Origin: Gemmatimonadales bacterium
GTDB lineage: Bacteria; Gemmatimonadota; Gemmatimonadetes; Longimicrobiales; Gaopeijiaceae
DNA: 64,000 bases
Direction of reading: 5' to 3'
NCBI GenBank assembly: GCA_007692605.1
Contig: REBS01000067.1
Span: 1 to 64,000 of the forward strand
The position numbers and the translations under genes are program-made. The notes under the pieces were generated by a model. That model had not been told where the DNA came from. It did not search any database and saw nothing but the letters and a program-made list of their open reading frames with translations. Positions within the stretch are counted from its first letter, which is position 1. The number at the start of each line of letters is the position of its first letter. Of the stretch, positions 17,674-27,526 are shown piece after piece.

Positions 17674-19683
17674 TCACCGCGCTGGACGAGGGGGGGCGAG
17701 CTCCCCGGACTTCGCTTCCGACCTCCCCCCGGAGGAACGGGCGGCGACCCATCCCTCCAGGAGGAGGAGCAGGAGCGCCGCGATGACGAGGGGGAGGGCA
17801 ACTTCGCGTCCCCGGCGGTCGGGCAGGAGGGCGCGGGTCCACCGGGCGTCCGAGGAGGCCGGCTCGACGGCCGAGCCGAGTCGAGCGGCGGCGTCGACGA
17901 GGGACAGCCCGTCGGAGCCGCGGACGGCCGCCTCGGGGATCTGGACCGCGACCGGACGGATCGGCTCACCGGTGGCGTCGCGGATCTCGTAGAGCCCGGG
18001 CTGTCCGGTATCGACGAGGCGCCCCAGGCCGTCGATGGGGTACTGGGTGCCGTCGGGTCGCAGGACCGTGGCCGAGCCCTCGGGAAGAGGGAAGGGGGTG
18101 CCCGCGGGGTGACCGGTCGTCGGCCCCCCGGGATCGTCGCGTCCACCCGGCGTGAGAATGCGATCGAGGAAGGGGATCATCGCAGCGCTCAGGGGGAGCT
18201 CGGACTGATCGGGGTGAAGCGAGCTCGCCAGGAGGATGAGGGGGCCACCCGTCGGTTCCGTGATCCGGGTGCGCACCAGCCAGGGGCTCCCGTTCTCGCG
18301 AAGGATCTCGACTCCCGACGCGCCACCGAGGGGCACCAGTCGATAGCGGAGCGAGACCTCGATGCCCTCGAGGCTCGGGGGATATCCGGCCGCCCCGATC
18401 AGGGTGGAGCGAGCCTCCGGACGATCCAGCTCCAGCCGCCAGGGGACGGCCCACCCTTCGAGGATCCGGTTGAACGCCGGAAGGAGCGCCGGATCGTCGG
18501 GGGGGGTGACAACCCGGGTGACCCCGGGGGACGTCGGCTCCGGGAAGGCCCCGAAGGCCAGCACCGAGCCCGGTAGGAGGAGGACCTCGGCGTCGGGAGA
18601 GGCGATGGGGAGAAGGCGGATTCGACCGGCGCCCTCGAGGGTCTGGAGGGCCTCGTCGAGGAACGGGTGCGGCTCGGCGGGCGTGCTCACCACCGGGGGG
18701 GGACGGATGGCGGCCACGAACTCCCGGCGATCGTCCGCCCGAAGGGGGTCGGGGTCGATCTCGACCACCCCGCGGACCCAGGACTCGGCTCGGGCTGGAA
18801 AGGGCAGGGAGGCGAGCCCCGTCCCGTCGGTTCGCCCGGCCGCGACGAGCTCCCCGTCGAGCAGGAGGCGGACGGGGATCTCCGAGACGTCGTCTCCCGC
18901 GACGGTCACATCCACGGTGGACTCGTCTCCGGCGCGCGGGGGAAGGCCGCCTCCCAGGCGGATCGATGCGATCCCCCGGTTCGGGGGCAGGGTCAGGCCG
19001 GGGCCCTGGAGCAGGATCGGGTGGGTCGACGAGCCCTCCCGGGAGGGGTCCGGGCTGTCCCGGCCCTGCGCGGAGGGATCGCTTCGGGGGAAGGTTCCGG
19101 ACGACAGGGACGACAGGACGAGGATCTGGGTGGGTCCCGGTCCCGCCGCATCCAGCAGTGCCGAGGCGCGCTCGACGAGAGCCGGGAGCTCCGGGAGCGC
19201 TCCGGTGGAGGAAAGGGCCTGCAGGGCCTCGGTCGCCCGATCCGCATCCAGGGGGGTGGAGGCCCTCCCGGGTTCTCCCCCGGCGACCACCCACACCCGA
19301 TCGAGGGGACCCAGGGCCTGGAGCGCTTCGGTGCCTCGGCGCACCAGGTGATCGAGCACCCGTTCCCCGTCGATGATCGCGCCGCTGTGCACCCCGTTGT
19401 CGATCACGATCACGAGGGAAGCCGGTGGATGCTCTCCACTACCCAGCGGAAGAACGAGCCGGGCGGCGGCGAGAACCAAGAGAGCCACCGCGGCCAGGCG
19501 AAGGACCAGGAGGAGCAGTTGCTGGATTCTGAGGGTTCGACTGCGGGCCTCGACGGTCCGGGCCAGGTAGCGGAGCGCGGGAAAGCTCCGCGTACGGGGA
19601 TCCTCGCGGCGCAGCAGGTGGACCAGGAGGGGCACCGCGAGTGCGAGGGCGGCGAGCAGGAGGAGGGGGGCCAGGAAGGCCAT
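17674..19683 (-). CDS. BatA/VWA-like membrane protein
   Basis: The 669-residue protein has two N-terminal membrane helices with the BatA-type signature (LLRREDPRTRSFPALRYL between them), a VWA-like region (VIVIDNGVHSG) whose metal-site motif departs from DxSxS, a long beta-rich periplasmic part and a final membrane helix just before a charged tail. BatA-like proteins usually work with DUF58 and MoxR ATPases in poorly understood envelope or chaperone-like complexes. The gene starts 4 bases after a DUF58 gene, as is usual for this family; no MoxR gene is present in the window. Confidence 0.75.
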   Translation of the reverse strand: MAFLAPLLLLAALALAVPLLVHLLRREDPRTRSFPALRYLARTVEARSRTLRIQQLLLLVLRLAAVALLVLAAARLVLPLGSGEHPPASLVIVIDNGVHSGAIIDGERVLDHLVRRGTEALQALGPLDRVWVVAGGEPGRASTPLDADRATEALQALSSTGALPELPALVERASALLDAAGPGPTQILVLSSLSSGTFPRSDPSAQGRDSPDPSREGSSTHPILLQGPGLTLPPNRGIASIRLGGGLPPRAGDESTVDVTVAGDDVSEIPVRLLLDGELVAAGRTDGTGLASLPFPARAESWVRGVVEIDPDPLRADDRREFVAAIRPPPVVSTPAEPHPFLDEALQTLEGAGRIRLLPIASPDAEVLLLPGSVLAFGAFPEPTSPGVTRVVTPPDDPALLPAFNRILEGWAVPWRLELDRPEARSTLIGAAGYPPSLEGIEVSLRYRLVPLGGASGVEILRENGSPWLVRTRITEPTGGPLILLASSLHPDQSELPLSAAMIPFLDRILTPGGRDDPGGPTTGHPAGTPFPLPEGSATVLRPDGTQYPIDGLGRLVDTGQPGLYEIRDATGEPIRPVAVQIPEAAVRGSDGLSLVDAAARLGSAVEPASSDARWTRALLPDRRGREVALPLVIAALLLLLLEGWVAARSSGGRSEAKSGELAPPRPAR

Positions 19684-19687
19684 CTCG

Positions 19688-20620
19688 TCAGCGCCGGGCC
19701 CGGGAACGAAGCAGGTCGCGGAGCGCCGGTCCGAAGGGGCGCGAAGTGTCGGCGATCAGGTAGTCGACCCCGGCGGGGACCAGGGCCCGCCTCCACTCCA
19801 GCAGAGCCTCGTCCACGGCTTCGCGATAGGCGGCCCGCACCTCGCCCACGGGTACCTGGAGCTCGTCGCCGGTTTCGGGGTCGCGGTAGCGAAGGGTCCC
19901 GGTCCCCGCGAGCTCCCGCTCGCCGGGGTCGAGAAGGTGCAGGACCACGACCTGATGCCCCCGGTGCGCGAGGTATCGGAGGGCGGTGGCGGTTTCCGGG
20001 GCGTCCATCAGGAGATCGGAGATGAGAATCACCATGCCGGGGCGACGCAGGCGAAGCGCCGACTCGCGCAGGACGCCCTCGGCTCGGGATTCCCCCCGCG
20101 CCTCGAGAGAGGAGACGCGGCGAAGGAATTCGGCTTGATGACGGCCTCCCCCACGGGCGGGAAGCCACTCGCGGGTCTCGTGATCGAAGGGGCCCAGCCC
20201 GACGCGATCTCCCTGGCGAAAGAGGAGAAGGCCCAGCGCGGCCGCCATGAGCTTGCCGTACCAGAGCTTGGTGGGAAGGGTCTCGGGGTCGGAGCTCCAG
20301 GCCATCGACCCGCTCACATCGAGGAGGATGTAGGCGCCCAGATGCGTGTCCTCTTCGAACTGCTTGACGAAGAATCGATCGGAGCGCCCGACCATGCGCC
20401 AGTCGACGTGCCGGAGGTCATCGCCCGGTCGGTAGGCCCGCAGTTCGGCGAATTCGGCGGAGAGACCCCGTCGTGGCGACCGGTGGACACCCAGGAGAAA
20501 GCCGTCGACCACGCGCTTCGAAATCACTTCGAGCCCGCCCATCTGCGACAGGTCGGCCGGGCTCAGGAGGTCGGCGCGACGGAGGGAGTCGGGGGGTGCG
20601 GGGGTGGAAGAAGAAGGCAT
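19688..20620 (-). CDS. DUF58 domain protein
   Basis: The 310-residue protein matches the DUF58 family: YRPGDDLRHVDWRMVGRSD is the family hallmark, followed by a VWA-like fold with an intact metal site (LLDVSGSM). The exact biochemical role of DUF58 is not established; family members pair with BatA-type membrane proteins and MoxR ATPases. It sits 12 bases after a DUF6588-type gene and 4 bases before the BatA-like gene, so the three form one transcription unit. Confidence 0.85.
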   Translation of the reverse strand: MPSSSTPAPPDSLRRADLLSPADLSQMGGLEVISKRVVDGFLLGVHRSPRRGLSAEFAELRAYRPGDDLRHVDWRMVGRSDRFFVKQFEEDTHLGAYILLDVSGSMAWSSDPETLPTKLWYGKLMAAALGLLLFRQGDRVGLGPFDHETREWLPARGGGRHQAEFLRRVSSLEARGESRAEGVLRESALRLRRPGMVILISDLLMDAPETATALRYLAHRGHQVVVLHLLDPGERELAGTGTLRYRDPETGDELQVPVGEVRAAYREAVDEALLEWRRALVPAGVDYLIADTSRPFGPALRDLLRSRARR

Positions 20621-20632
20621 GGTCTCGGCGGG

Positions 20633-21694
20633 TCAGGGCATGCCGAAGCCCACTTTGACCGCGAAGGTGTCGAAATCTCCGGCGGTGTACACGCCCGAAA
20701 GATTCATGAATAGGAGCTGAAGGCGGAAGCCGGCCCCGAGTGCGGTCGTGGTATCGAGATCCGATCGGAAGCGCACCATGGTCCCGTCGGAGGGGAGGCT
20801 GGGGAGGTCTTCCGGGTTCCGAACCTCGTATTCGACGTCGACCGCCGACCGGCGAAGGCCCGCGGTGCCGAAGAGTGTGAGCGGTCCGATGCCCCTCCCC
20901 ATCAGAAGCCAACCCTCGGATGCGGTGGCTTCCACCAGGGAGCCGATCTCGAACTCCTGGCGACCGACCCCGACCGAGATGTCGAGCGGGGAGGAGAACC
21001 ACTGGCTGACCGTGTGCTGGATCCCCCAGCCGCGGGCTCCCACCTTGCCCACTTCGGAGTTGACCTGGACCGTCGGGAGGTACCGGAGTGAGATCTCGGT
21101 TCCGAGCCCCACCCCCACCGAGAGGCCGAGGATCGCCGTGGGAACCGCCCGCAGATCGAGTCCTTCGGGGAACGAGATCCGGTAGTCATCGGGGTTCTCG
21201 CCCGCCGCGATCAGGTCGTCGCGGAAGGCCCCCCGGGGCTCCAGGACCAGTCCGGGCCCCTCTCCCAGGGCGGACGGTGTGCGCAGGGAGCCGTCGGGGT
21301 CGGCCGACTGGTAGGGGTCGGTGTAGAGTCGCTCGGTTCCCTGTGGGGATTGCCAGCGGACCGTGTCGGGGAGCGCGACCAGGAACTCCCGCGCCGAGGC
21401 GTCGGGGATCGCCCCGAGAACCCGGATACTGAGGTCGAACGAGAGGGCGCTTCGGGCACTCGGCGAATCGAAGATCCCGCCCGTGAGTGCGAAATTCAGG
21501 CCGTCGGAGAGAGGACGGAGATACCCTTCCGCATTGGCGCCGACCAGCGATCGGATCTGACCCTCGAGCGATTGCGCCCGAAGCTCCGATTCCCCGAATC
21601 CCGCGACCGGAGGCGCGATCAGCAGGAGGAGCAGGAGGACGGCGCCGATGGCCGAGGTCTTGAATCGATGGTCTGTGTCGCGCGGGCTTCGCAT
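20633..21694 (-). CDS. Exported beta-rich protein, DUF6588-like
   Basis: The 353-residue protein has a hydrophobic segment (AVLLLLLLIAPPVAGF) consistent with a signal peptide, then alternating beta-strand pattern and an aromatic C-terminus (AVKVGFGM), which suggests an outer-membrane or surface beta-barrel. The NAEGYLRPLSDGLNFALTGG segment is typical of DUF6588-type proteins of unknown function. The ATG at 21694 has a CTGGAG ribosome binding site. It heads the DUF58/BatA unit and is divergent from lepA. I cannot assign a substrate or role. Confidence 0.65.
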   Translation of the reverse strand: MRSPRDTDHRFKTSAIGAVLLLLLLIAPPVAGFGESELRAQSLEGQIRSLVGANAEGYLRPLSDGLNFALTGGIFDSPSARSALSFDLSIRVLGAIPDASAREFLVALPDTVRWQSPQGTERLYTDPYQSADPDGSLRTPSALGEGPGLVLEPRGAFRDDLIAAGENPDDYRISFPEGLDLRAVPTAILGLSVGVGLGTEISLRYLPTVQVNSEVGKVGARGWGIQHTVSQWFSSPLDISVGVGRQEFEIGSLVEATASEGWLLMGRGIGPLTLFGTAGLRRSAVDVEYEVRNPEDLPSLPSDGTMVRFRSDLDTTTALGAGFRLQLLFMNLSGVYTAGDFDTFAVKVGFGMP

Positions 21695-21803
21695 GAAAAC
21701 TCCAGGCGTGAGTGTTCGGACACCCCTGCGAAGGCTAGCGTCTCGGGCGGTAAGGGGCCAGACCGGGGGGAGCCTCCCACCTCGGCCGGTCGATGGGCGC
21801 TGA

Positions 21804-21833
21804 TTGATCCTCGATCCCGCCTCCGGTTATGTT
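21804..21833 (+). promoter_or_regulatory. Sigma-70-type promoter of the lepA operon
   Basis: TTGATC (21804-21809) and TATGTT (21828-21833) are separated by 18 bases. The -10 hexamer is identical to that of the ccmE promoter. It contains the ATG that would be the first in-frame start of lepA, so translation must begin downstream. Confidence 0.5.
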
Positions 21834-21915
21834 TCCTGTTCGTCGAAGCCCCCGGGGGAGCCCGGGGGCGGCCGGCGACCCGTCGAGTCCTTTCGCCGCC
21901 TTTCCCCCGGATCCC

Positions 21916-23715
21916 GTGCGCACCGACCACATACGCAACTTCTGCATCGTAGCCCATATCGACCATGGAAAGTCGACCCTCGCGGACCGACTCCTCGAGG
22001 CCACGGGTGCCCTGGACTCCCGGGCCATGCGGGAACAGGTCCTGGACTCCAACGAGCTGGAGCGCGAGCGTGGAATCACGATCAAGCTGCACGCGGTCCG
22101 CATGGAGTACACGGCGGAGTCGGGCGAAGAGTACCAGCTGAACCTGATCGACACTCCGGGGCACGTGGACTTCACCTACGAGGTGTCGCGGTCGCTGATG
22201 GCGTGCGAGGGGGCTCTGCTGATCGTCGACGCCAGCCAGGGCGTGCAGGCACAGACCCTCTCGAATCTCTTTCTCGCGATGGACGCGGGGCTCGAGATCA
22301 TCCCGGTCCTGAACAAGATCGATCTGCCCGGGGCGGAGCCGGAGAAGCGCCTGGAGGAGCTGGTGGACCTGCTGGGGGTCGAGCCGGAGTCGATCCTGAT
22401 GGCGAGCGCCAAGGATGGAATCGGGATCGGCCCGATCCTCGAGGCGGTCGTCGAACGGGTGCCTGCTCCAACGGGGGACCCGGACGCCCCCCTCCGGGCC
22501 CTGATCTTCGATTCGTACTACGACAAGTACCAGGGCGCGGTGCCCTCGATTCGCGTGGTCGACGGCACCCTTCGGCCGGGAATGACGATTGCGTTCGGCG
22601 CCCGTCCGGAGACCTACGAGGTCGCCGAGGTCGGCTACCAGCGCCTGAAGCGCTTCCCGCAGGCCGAGCTCGGACCGGGCGAGGTGGGGTACCTGCTCGC
22701 GGCCGTCAAGGAGGTCTCGCACACCCGGGTCGGAGACACGATCCTCGATCACGAGAACCGGGCGACCGACCTCCTGCCCGGCTACCAGGAAGTCCGCCCC
22801 ATGGTGTTCGCGGGGCTGTATCCGACCAATTCCGACGAGTACGAGGACCTGCGCGAGGCGCTGGATCGACTCAAGCTGAACGACGCTGCCCTGCAGTACG
22901 AACCGGAGACCTCGGCCGCGCTGGGCTTCGGCTTCCGCTGTGGATTTCTCGGGCTGCTGCACATGGAGATCGTGCAGGAGCGCCTGGACCGGGAGTTCGG
23001 GGTGGATCTGATCACCACCGTTCCCAATGTGAAATACGATGTGAAGCTGACCGACGGCTCCACCCTGACGGTCGAGACCCCCACGAAGCTCCCCGACCCC
23101 GGGCGGATCGTGTCGGTCAGTGAGCCCTTCGTCGACGCCCGGATCATGTGCCCCTCGGAGTACATCGGGAATGTCCAGAAGCTGGCGCACGAGCGGCGCG
23201 GGGTCTTCAACGGGATGCAGTACCTGGATCCGCAGAGGGTCGAGATCCAGTTCGAGCTCCCCCTCGCCGAGATCGTCCTCGACTTCTACGACAAGCTGAA
23301 GAGCGGCACCCGGGGCTACGCGGCCTTCGACTACGAGTTCAAGGAGTACCGGGCGGATCGCCTGGTCCGACTCGACATCCTGGTCAACGGCGACCCCGTC
23401 GACGCCTTCTCGGTGATCATCCACGAGGACAAGGCCGAGAGCCACGGCCGGGAGCTGGTCAAGCGCCTTCGGGAGCTGATTCCCCGGCAGCAGTTCGATG
23501 TCGCGCTGCAGGCGGCGATCGGGAATCGGATCGTCGCCCGCGAGAATGTGAAGGCCGTGCGCAAGAACGTGACCGCGAAGTGCTACGGGGGAGACATCAC
23601 GAGGAAGCGCAAGCTGCTCGAGAAGCAGAAGGAGGGGAAAAAGCGGATGAAGCAGGTGGGCTCCGTCGAGATCCCCCAGGAGGCCTTCCTGGCCGTCCTT
23701 TCGCTCGGTGATTGA
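21916..23715 (+). CDS. lepA: Elongation factor 4 (LepA), back-translocating GTPase
   Basis: LepA/EF4 is a ribosome-associated GTPase related to EF-G that is thought to act on stalled ribosomes or during subunit assembly. The GTP-binding motifs [23 protein letters not shown] and NKIDL and the LepA-specific C-terminal domain are complete. I place the start at GTG 21916: it gives 599 residues, the usual length, begins right before [15 protein letters not shown], and the only earlier in-frame start (21829) lies within the promoter -10 box. The 3' end overlaps the next gene by 8 bases. Confidence 0.95.
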   Translation: MRTDHIRNFCIVAHIDHGKSTLADRLLEATGALDSRAMREQVLDSNELERERGITIKLHAVRMEYTAESGEEYQLNLIDTPGHVDFTYEVSRSLMACEGALLIVDASQGVQAQTLSNLFLAMDAGLEIIPVLNKIDLPGAEPEKRLEELVDLLGVEPESILMASAKDGIGIGPILEAVVERVPAPTGDPDAPLRALIFDSYYDKYQGAVPSIRVVDGTLRPGMTIAFGARPETYEVAEVGYQRLKRFPQAELGPGEVGYLLAAVKEVSHTRVGDTILDHENRATDLLPGYQEVRPMVFAGLYPTNSDEYEDLREALDRLKLNDAALQYEPETSAALGFGFRCGFLGLLHMEIVQERLDREFGVDLITTVPNVKYDVKLTDGSTLTVETPTKLPDPGRIVSVSEPFVDARIMCPSEYIGNVQKLAHERRGVFNGMQYLDPQRVEIQFELPLAEIVLDFYDKLKSGTRGYAAFDYEFKEYRADRLVRLDILVNGDPVDAFSVIIHEDKAESHGRELVKRLRELIPRQQFDVALQAAIGNRIVARENVKAVRKNVTAKCYGGDITRKRKLLEKQKEGKKRMKQVGSVEIPQEAFLAVLSLGD

Positions 23716-24742
23716 CCCCGAGGCCGAGGCCGAGGCCGAGGGCGCCGCGACGGGGCGCCGCACGCTCGGAGTGGTCGGCACCCTGGTCTGGGACACGATC
23801 CACCGTCGGGACATCGGGCAGGATTCCGTCGAGGAGTGGGGAGGGATCGGGTATTCGCTCGAGGCCCTCTCTGCTGCAGTGCCCGAGGGCTGGGAGGTCC
23901 GGCCCATTGTGAAGGTCGGCCGGGACCTGATCGAGCGAGCGCGGGACTATCTGCGCACGATCCCCGGAGTGGACCCCCGAACGGGGATCCGACCGGTGGA
24001 CGCCCCGAACAATCGGGTGGAGCTCAACTATGCCGAGGGGGGACGCCGTACCGAACACCTGTCGGGAGGCGTTCCGCCGTGGACCGCAGGAGAGCTGCTC
24101 GAGGCGGTTCGGGGGTGCGAGGCGCTCTACGTCAACTTCATCTCGGGCTTCGAGATGGACCTCGAGGCCGCGCGGGGGCTCCACGAGGGGTTCGACGGCC
24201 CGATCTGGGCCGATCTGCATTCGCTCTTCCTGGGGGTCGGCGAAGAGGGCCTCCGCGTCCCTCAGCCGCTGGCGCAGGTCGGAGAGTGGCTGCGCAGCTT
24301 CCACGCCGTGCAGATGAACGAATCGGAGTTCGAGCTCCTGGCGGCCGGCGGAGGCGACCCGATGGCGCTGGCGGCGCGTGCCGTGGGACGGGACCTGGGC
24401 CTGATCGTGGTGACGCTGGGGGATCGGGGAGCGGCCTATGTGCGCGATTCGGAGCTTCCCCGTGATCCGCTGGCGTGGCCGGGCCGCTGGACCGGGCTGG
24501 CGCCCATCGGTCAGGCCATGCCGGGACGGGTCCAGGGGCGGCCGCACGAGGGTCCGGACGACCCCACGGGTTGTGGAGACGTATGGGGTGCGACCACCTT
24601 TGCTCGGCTCCTTGCCGGTGACGGCCTGGACCGGGCGATCCACCGGGCGAACCGGATGGCCGCGCTCAACGTCGGACACCGGGGAGCCGCCGGACTTCAC
24701 CATCACCTGCAGGGTCGTGTGCACCCGGGAGCGGATCGATGA
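23708..24742 (+). CDS. PfkB-family carbohydrate kinase
   Basis: The 344-residue protein belongs to the ribokinase/PfkB family. The C-terminal signature reads [13 protein letters not shown], with the catalytic Asp in the usual GxGD position, and the N-terminal glycine pair (EEWGGIGYS) aligns with the substrate-binding motif. The substrate cannot be predicted. The GTG start overlaps the lepA end by 8 bases. The first codons are three to four copies of the hexamer GAGGCC (Glu-Ala repeats), upstream of the conserved start at [14 protein letters not shown]. The stop overlaps the next start (ATGA). Confidence 0.85.
   Translation: MIDPEAEAEAEGAATGRRTLGVVGTLVWDTIHRRDIGQDSVEEWGGIGYSLEALSAAVPEGWEVRPIVKVGRDLIERARDYLRTIPGVDPRTGIRPVDAPNNRVELNYAEGGRRTEHLSGGVPPWTAGELLEAVRGCEALYVNFISGFEMDLEAARGLHEGFDGPIWADLHSLFLGVGEEGLRVPQPLAQVGEWLRSFHAVQMNESEFELLAAGGGDPMALAARAVGRDLGLIVVTLGDRGAAYVRDSELPRDPLAWPGRWTGLAPIGQAMPGRVQGRPHEGPDDPTGCGDVWGATTFARLLAGDGLDRAIHRANRMAALNVGHRGAAGLHHHLQGRVHPGADR
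23720..23741 (+). repeat. Hexanucleotide repeat GAGGCC in the start of the PfkB gene
   Basis: Three perfect copies of GAGGCC plus a partial fourth encode Glu-Ala repeats at residues 5-11. Copy-number changes would keep the reading frame. Confidence 0.6.
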
Positions 24743-25635
24743 AGGTTCTGGAAGTGCCCTCCTCCCTGGACTATCGGGGAATCGAGGAGCTGATGGCCAA
24801 GGCCGTCACGGTGGAGCCGGACAAGCTCCTCCTCGACGGGCGGCATACTCGATTCGTCGATCCGGCCGGGATGATCGGTCTGCTCGGCGTCGGACGCTTC
24901 CTTCAGAGTCGAGGGGCCGAACGCGTCCGACTCCAGATGGACCCCGCGTCGGAGGTGTCGGGATACCTGGCGCGCATGGGATTCTACCAGGCGGCCTCGG
25001 GGATCTTCGAGGTCGACGCCCCCCCGGAAAGGGCGCGAGGCCGGAGTTCCGATGTCCTCCTGGAGATCACTCCGATCGCCGAGAATCAGGATGTGCACGC
25101 CCTCGTGGAGCATGTGCAGGAGCGCGCCGGCTCGATTCTCTCGCGGACTCTGCACTATCCGCCCTCGGCGGTCGTTCAGTTTTCGGTGATCCTTTCGGAA
25201 GTCTGTCAGAACATCCTGGAGCATGCCGGGGCTCCTGGGTGGGTGGCGGCGCAGACGTACCAGTGGTCTCGTCGGCTCGGGAGACAGGTCCTCGTGATCG
25301 CGGTCGGTGATCTGGGCCGTGGATTCAGAGGATCGCTCGAATCCGAGCACGCGGGGCGCTTCGGAGCGCGATGGAGTGACTCCACCGCGCTTGAGGCGGC
25401 CTTCATCCATGGCCTCACGCGCTTCCCGGATCAGGGACGGGGGCAGGGGATTCAGCAGATCCGAAAGCAGGTGCGCCGCTGGGGGGGGGTGATCGCGGTC
25501 CGAAGTGGCTCCGCGCGGATCGCCGACACCTCGGAGTGGGAGGAGTTTCCTCCACTCGAGGATGGACTGGCGGACTTTCCCGGGGCATGGATCACCATCC
25601 TGCTTCCCGAAGCGGATCCGGAGGGGGGAAAGTGA
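24739..25635 (+). CDS. STAS-HATPase fusion (anti-sigma-factor-kinase-like)
   Basis: The 298-residue cytoplasmic protein joins an N-terminal STAS-like domain (residues 1-95; LLLDGRHTRFVDPAGM, with Pro-Ala where anti-sigma antagonists have the phosphorylated Ser) to a GHKL-type ATPase domain. The N-box is SEVCQNILEHAG (E154, N158, H162), the G1 box DLGRGF (191-196) and the G2 box GRGQGIQQI (233-241). Such ATPases act as Ser kinases or regulatory switches on STAS partners. The next gene encodes a STAS-like protein, overlapping by 4 bases, and is the obvious candidate partner. The target process is unknown. Confidence 0.75.
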   Translation: MKVLEVPSSLDYRGIEELMAKAVTVEPDKLLLDGRHTRFVDPAGMIGLLGVGRFLQSRGAERVRLQMDPASEVSGYLARMGFYQAASGIFEVDAPPERARGRSSDVLLEITPIAENQDVHALVEHVQERAGSILSRTLHYPPSAVVQFSVILSEVCQNILEHAGAPGWVAAQTYQWSRRLGRQVLVIAVGDLGRGFRGSLESEHAGRFGARWSDSTALEAAFIHGLTRFPDQGRGQGIQQIRKQVRRWGGVIAVRSGSARIADTSEWEEFPPLEDGLADFPGAWITILLPEADPEGGK

Positions 25636-26297
25636 GCGACTCCGGGGACTTCCAACTCGATGCGTTCGCGGTCGATGTCCGGGCCCTTCTCTCGACCACC
25701 GTCGCGAGCCTCTATTCGCACCTGATCACCCGTCCGACCGGTCGGGCCGTGCGGATGGCGATCGAATCGCAGATCGAGGAGATTCCGGGGCCCGCGATCT
25801 CGATGGTGGACTTCTCGTCGGTGGCCGTACTCGACTACTCCTGCGCCGACGAGGTGGTGGCCAAGCTCCTCCTCGGGCTGCGGGACGGCGGATCGGTCCG
25901 GTCCGATGTGTACGTCTACTTCCGGGGGCTGCAAAGCTTTCACCGTGAGCCGATCGAGGCGGTGCTGGAGCGACATGCGCTGTATGCCGTGGTCGAGGCC
26001 GATTCCGGCGGTGCGGAGCTGATGGGACCGGTGTCCGAGCCGGTGGGGTCGCTCTGGACCGCGGTCGAGGAAGCGGGGCAGGTTCCCGGCCCACGGCTCG
26101 AAGGATGGCTCCGCGGCAGAGGACTGCGAAGCGCGGACCTCGAACGTCTCGTGGCATCCCGGAGTCTCTTTCGTCATCCCTTCCGCGGCGATATTTATGC
26201 GTTGAGCGAGCTTTCCGGTCTGCTGGCCGCGAGACCGGAGGACTCCTCGGGCTCGCAGGATTCTCCCGAACCGAATGGACGAGACCATACCTCATGA
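25632..26297 (+). CDS. STAS-like (DUF4325-like) protein, partner of the HATPase
   Basis: The 221-residue protein contains a STAS-type core at about residues 50-125 (SMVDFSSVAVLDYSCADEVV), similar to the DUF4325 class that occurs beside GHKL ATPases. The remaining C-terminal 95 residues look like a small winged-helix-like or helical domain (residues about 150-200) that I cannot name. The GTG at 25632 overlaps the preceding stop (GTGA) and gives the compact start; a longer frame from 25536 would run far into the upstream gene. Its stop overlaps the next ATG. I infer that it is the substrate or effector of the STAS-HATPase protein. Confidence 0.65.
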   Translation: MSDSGDFQLDAFAVDVRALLSTTVASLYSHLITRPTGRAVRMAIESQIEEIPGPAISMVDFSSVAVLDYSCADEVVAKLLLGLRDGGSVRSDVYVYFRGLQSFHREPIEAVLERHALYAVVEADSGGAELMGPVSEPVGSLWTAVEEAGQVPGPRLEGWLRGRGLRSADLERLVASRSLFRHPFRGDIYALSELSGLLAARPEDSSGSQDSPEPNGRDHTS

Positions 26298-27526
26298 AGC
26301 TCTTCCCAGATCGCCCGGATCCGTCTGCCGAACCCAACGAGCGAGCGAAGGGTGATCGACCCCGGCACGCTCCGGACACCCTCGCGATCCACGCGGCCGA
26401 AGCCGATCGAGGGGAGGGGATTCCGGTCGTACCGCCGATCGTTCAGTCGGCGACCTTCCACGGTGGGGACCCCGAGGACCGCGACGAACTCCGGTACACC
26501 CGCTACGGGAACAACCCCAATCAGCTTCTGGTCGGACGAAAGGTGGCCGCTCTGGAAGGGGCCGAGGACGGCCTGCTTCTGGCGAGTGGGATGGCGGCGA
26601 TCTCCCTCACCCTCCTCGCGCTCGTGCGCAGCGGAGACCACCTGGTCGCCTCGGATCGGCTGTACGGGGCGACCCGCACCTTCATGGAGCGGGAACTGCC
26701 CCGACGGGGGGTGGAGGTCACCTTCGTGGACGCCGAACATCCGCGTGGATGGCGCAGGGCGATTCGACGGGAGACTCGTGGAATCTATCTCGAGGTCCCC
26801 ACGAATCCGACGCTTCGGATCTTCGACCCACGCCCGACGAGCCGACTGGCGTTCGAGCGGGGCATCCCCCTGATCATGGATGCGACCTTCGCCACCCCGA
26901 TCAATTTTCGTCCACTGGATTACGGGGTCGACGTGGTGATTCATTCCGCCACGAAGTACCTGGGTGGACATTCGGACCTGATCGCCGGAGTGGTGAGCGG
27001 GCCGGGTGCGCTGATCGACGAGGTGAGGGGGCTCCATCGACTCTATGGACCGGCCCCGGATCCTCACATGGCCTGGCTCCTGGACCGTGGACTGCGGACC
27101 CTGCCGGTCCGCATGGCACGTCACAACGAGACCGCGGCGGCGCTCGCCGAATGGTTCGACGACCAGCCGGGTGTCGACGCGGTCCTCTACCCGCGGCACG
27201 CGGACCATCCGGACCGGGCGCTCGCCGAAGAGTTGTTCGTGGGCGGCGGGGGCATGCTCGGAGTGATCCTGTCGTCGGGGGAGAAGGGAGCGGTCGAGTT
27301 CTGCCGGGCGCTCGAGCTGGCTGCGGTCGCCCCGAGTCTCGGGGGCGTCGAAACCTTGGTGTCGCTGCCGGCGTGGACCTCGCACCGGGCGATGTCTCCC
27401 GACCAGCGAGTCAGGCAGGGAATCGAGCCGGGGTTCGTCCGGATCTCCGTGGGGCTCGAGGGGTTTGAAGACCTGGCCGCGGATTTTTCACAGGGGCTGG
27501 CAGCGTCGCGTGCCTTCGGAGGCTGA
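26294..27526 (+). CDS. Cys/Met-metabolism PLP-dependent enzyme (cystathionine gamma-lyase/synthase family)
   Basis: The 410-residue enzyme belongs to the trans-sulfuration family. The YTRYGNNPNQ motif, the LASGMAAISL cofactor region and SATKYLGGHSD with Schiff-base Lys221 are all present. It could be a cystathionine gamma-synthase, gamma-lyase or methionine gamma-lyase; the family does not allow a safe choice by eye. The ATG at 26294 overlaps the preceding stop (ATGA), which makes it the last gene of the coupled lepA-pfkB-HATPase-STAS unit. A second member of the family (metB-like) lies at 40083-41246. Confidence 0.88.
   Translation: MKLFPDRPDPSAEPNERAKGDRPRHAPDTLAIHAAEADRGEGIPVVPPIVQSATFHGGDPEDRDELRYTRYGNNPNQLLVGRKVAALEGAEDGLLLASGMAAISLTLLALVRSGDHLVASDRLYGATRTFMERELPRRGVEVTFVDAEHPRGWRRAIRRETRGIYLEVPTNPTLRIFDPRPTSRLAFERGIPLIMDATFATPINFRPLDYGVDVVIHSATKYLGGHSDLIAGVVSGPGALIDEVRGLHRLYGPAPDPHMAWLLDRGLRTLPVRMARHNETAAALAEWFDDQPGVDAVLYPRHADHPDRALAEELFVGGGGMLGVILSSGEKGAVEFCRALELAAVAPSLGGVETLVSLPAWTSHRAMSPDQRVRQGIEPGFVRISVGLEGFEDLAADFSQGLAASRAFGG

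Noticed and set aside
27352-27380. GAAAC-N17-CGTGG on the plus strand
   Set aside because: It lies inside the PLP enzyme gene and matches only CGT of the -10 box.
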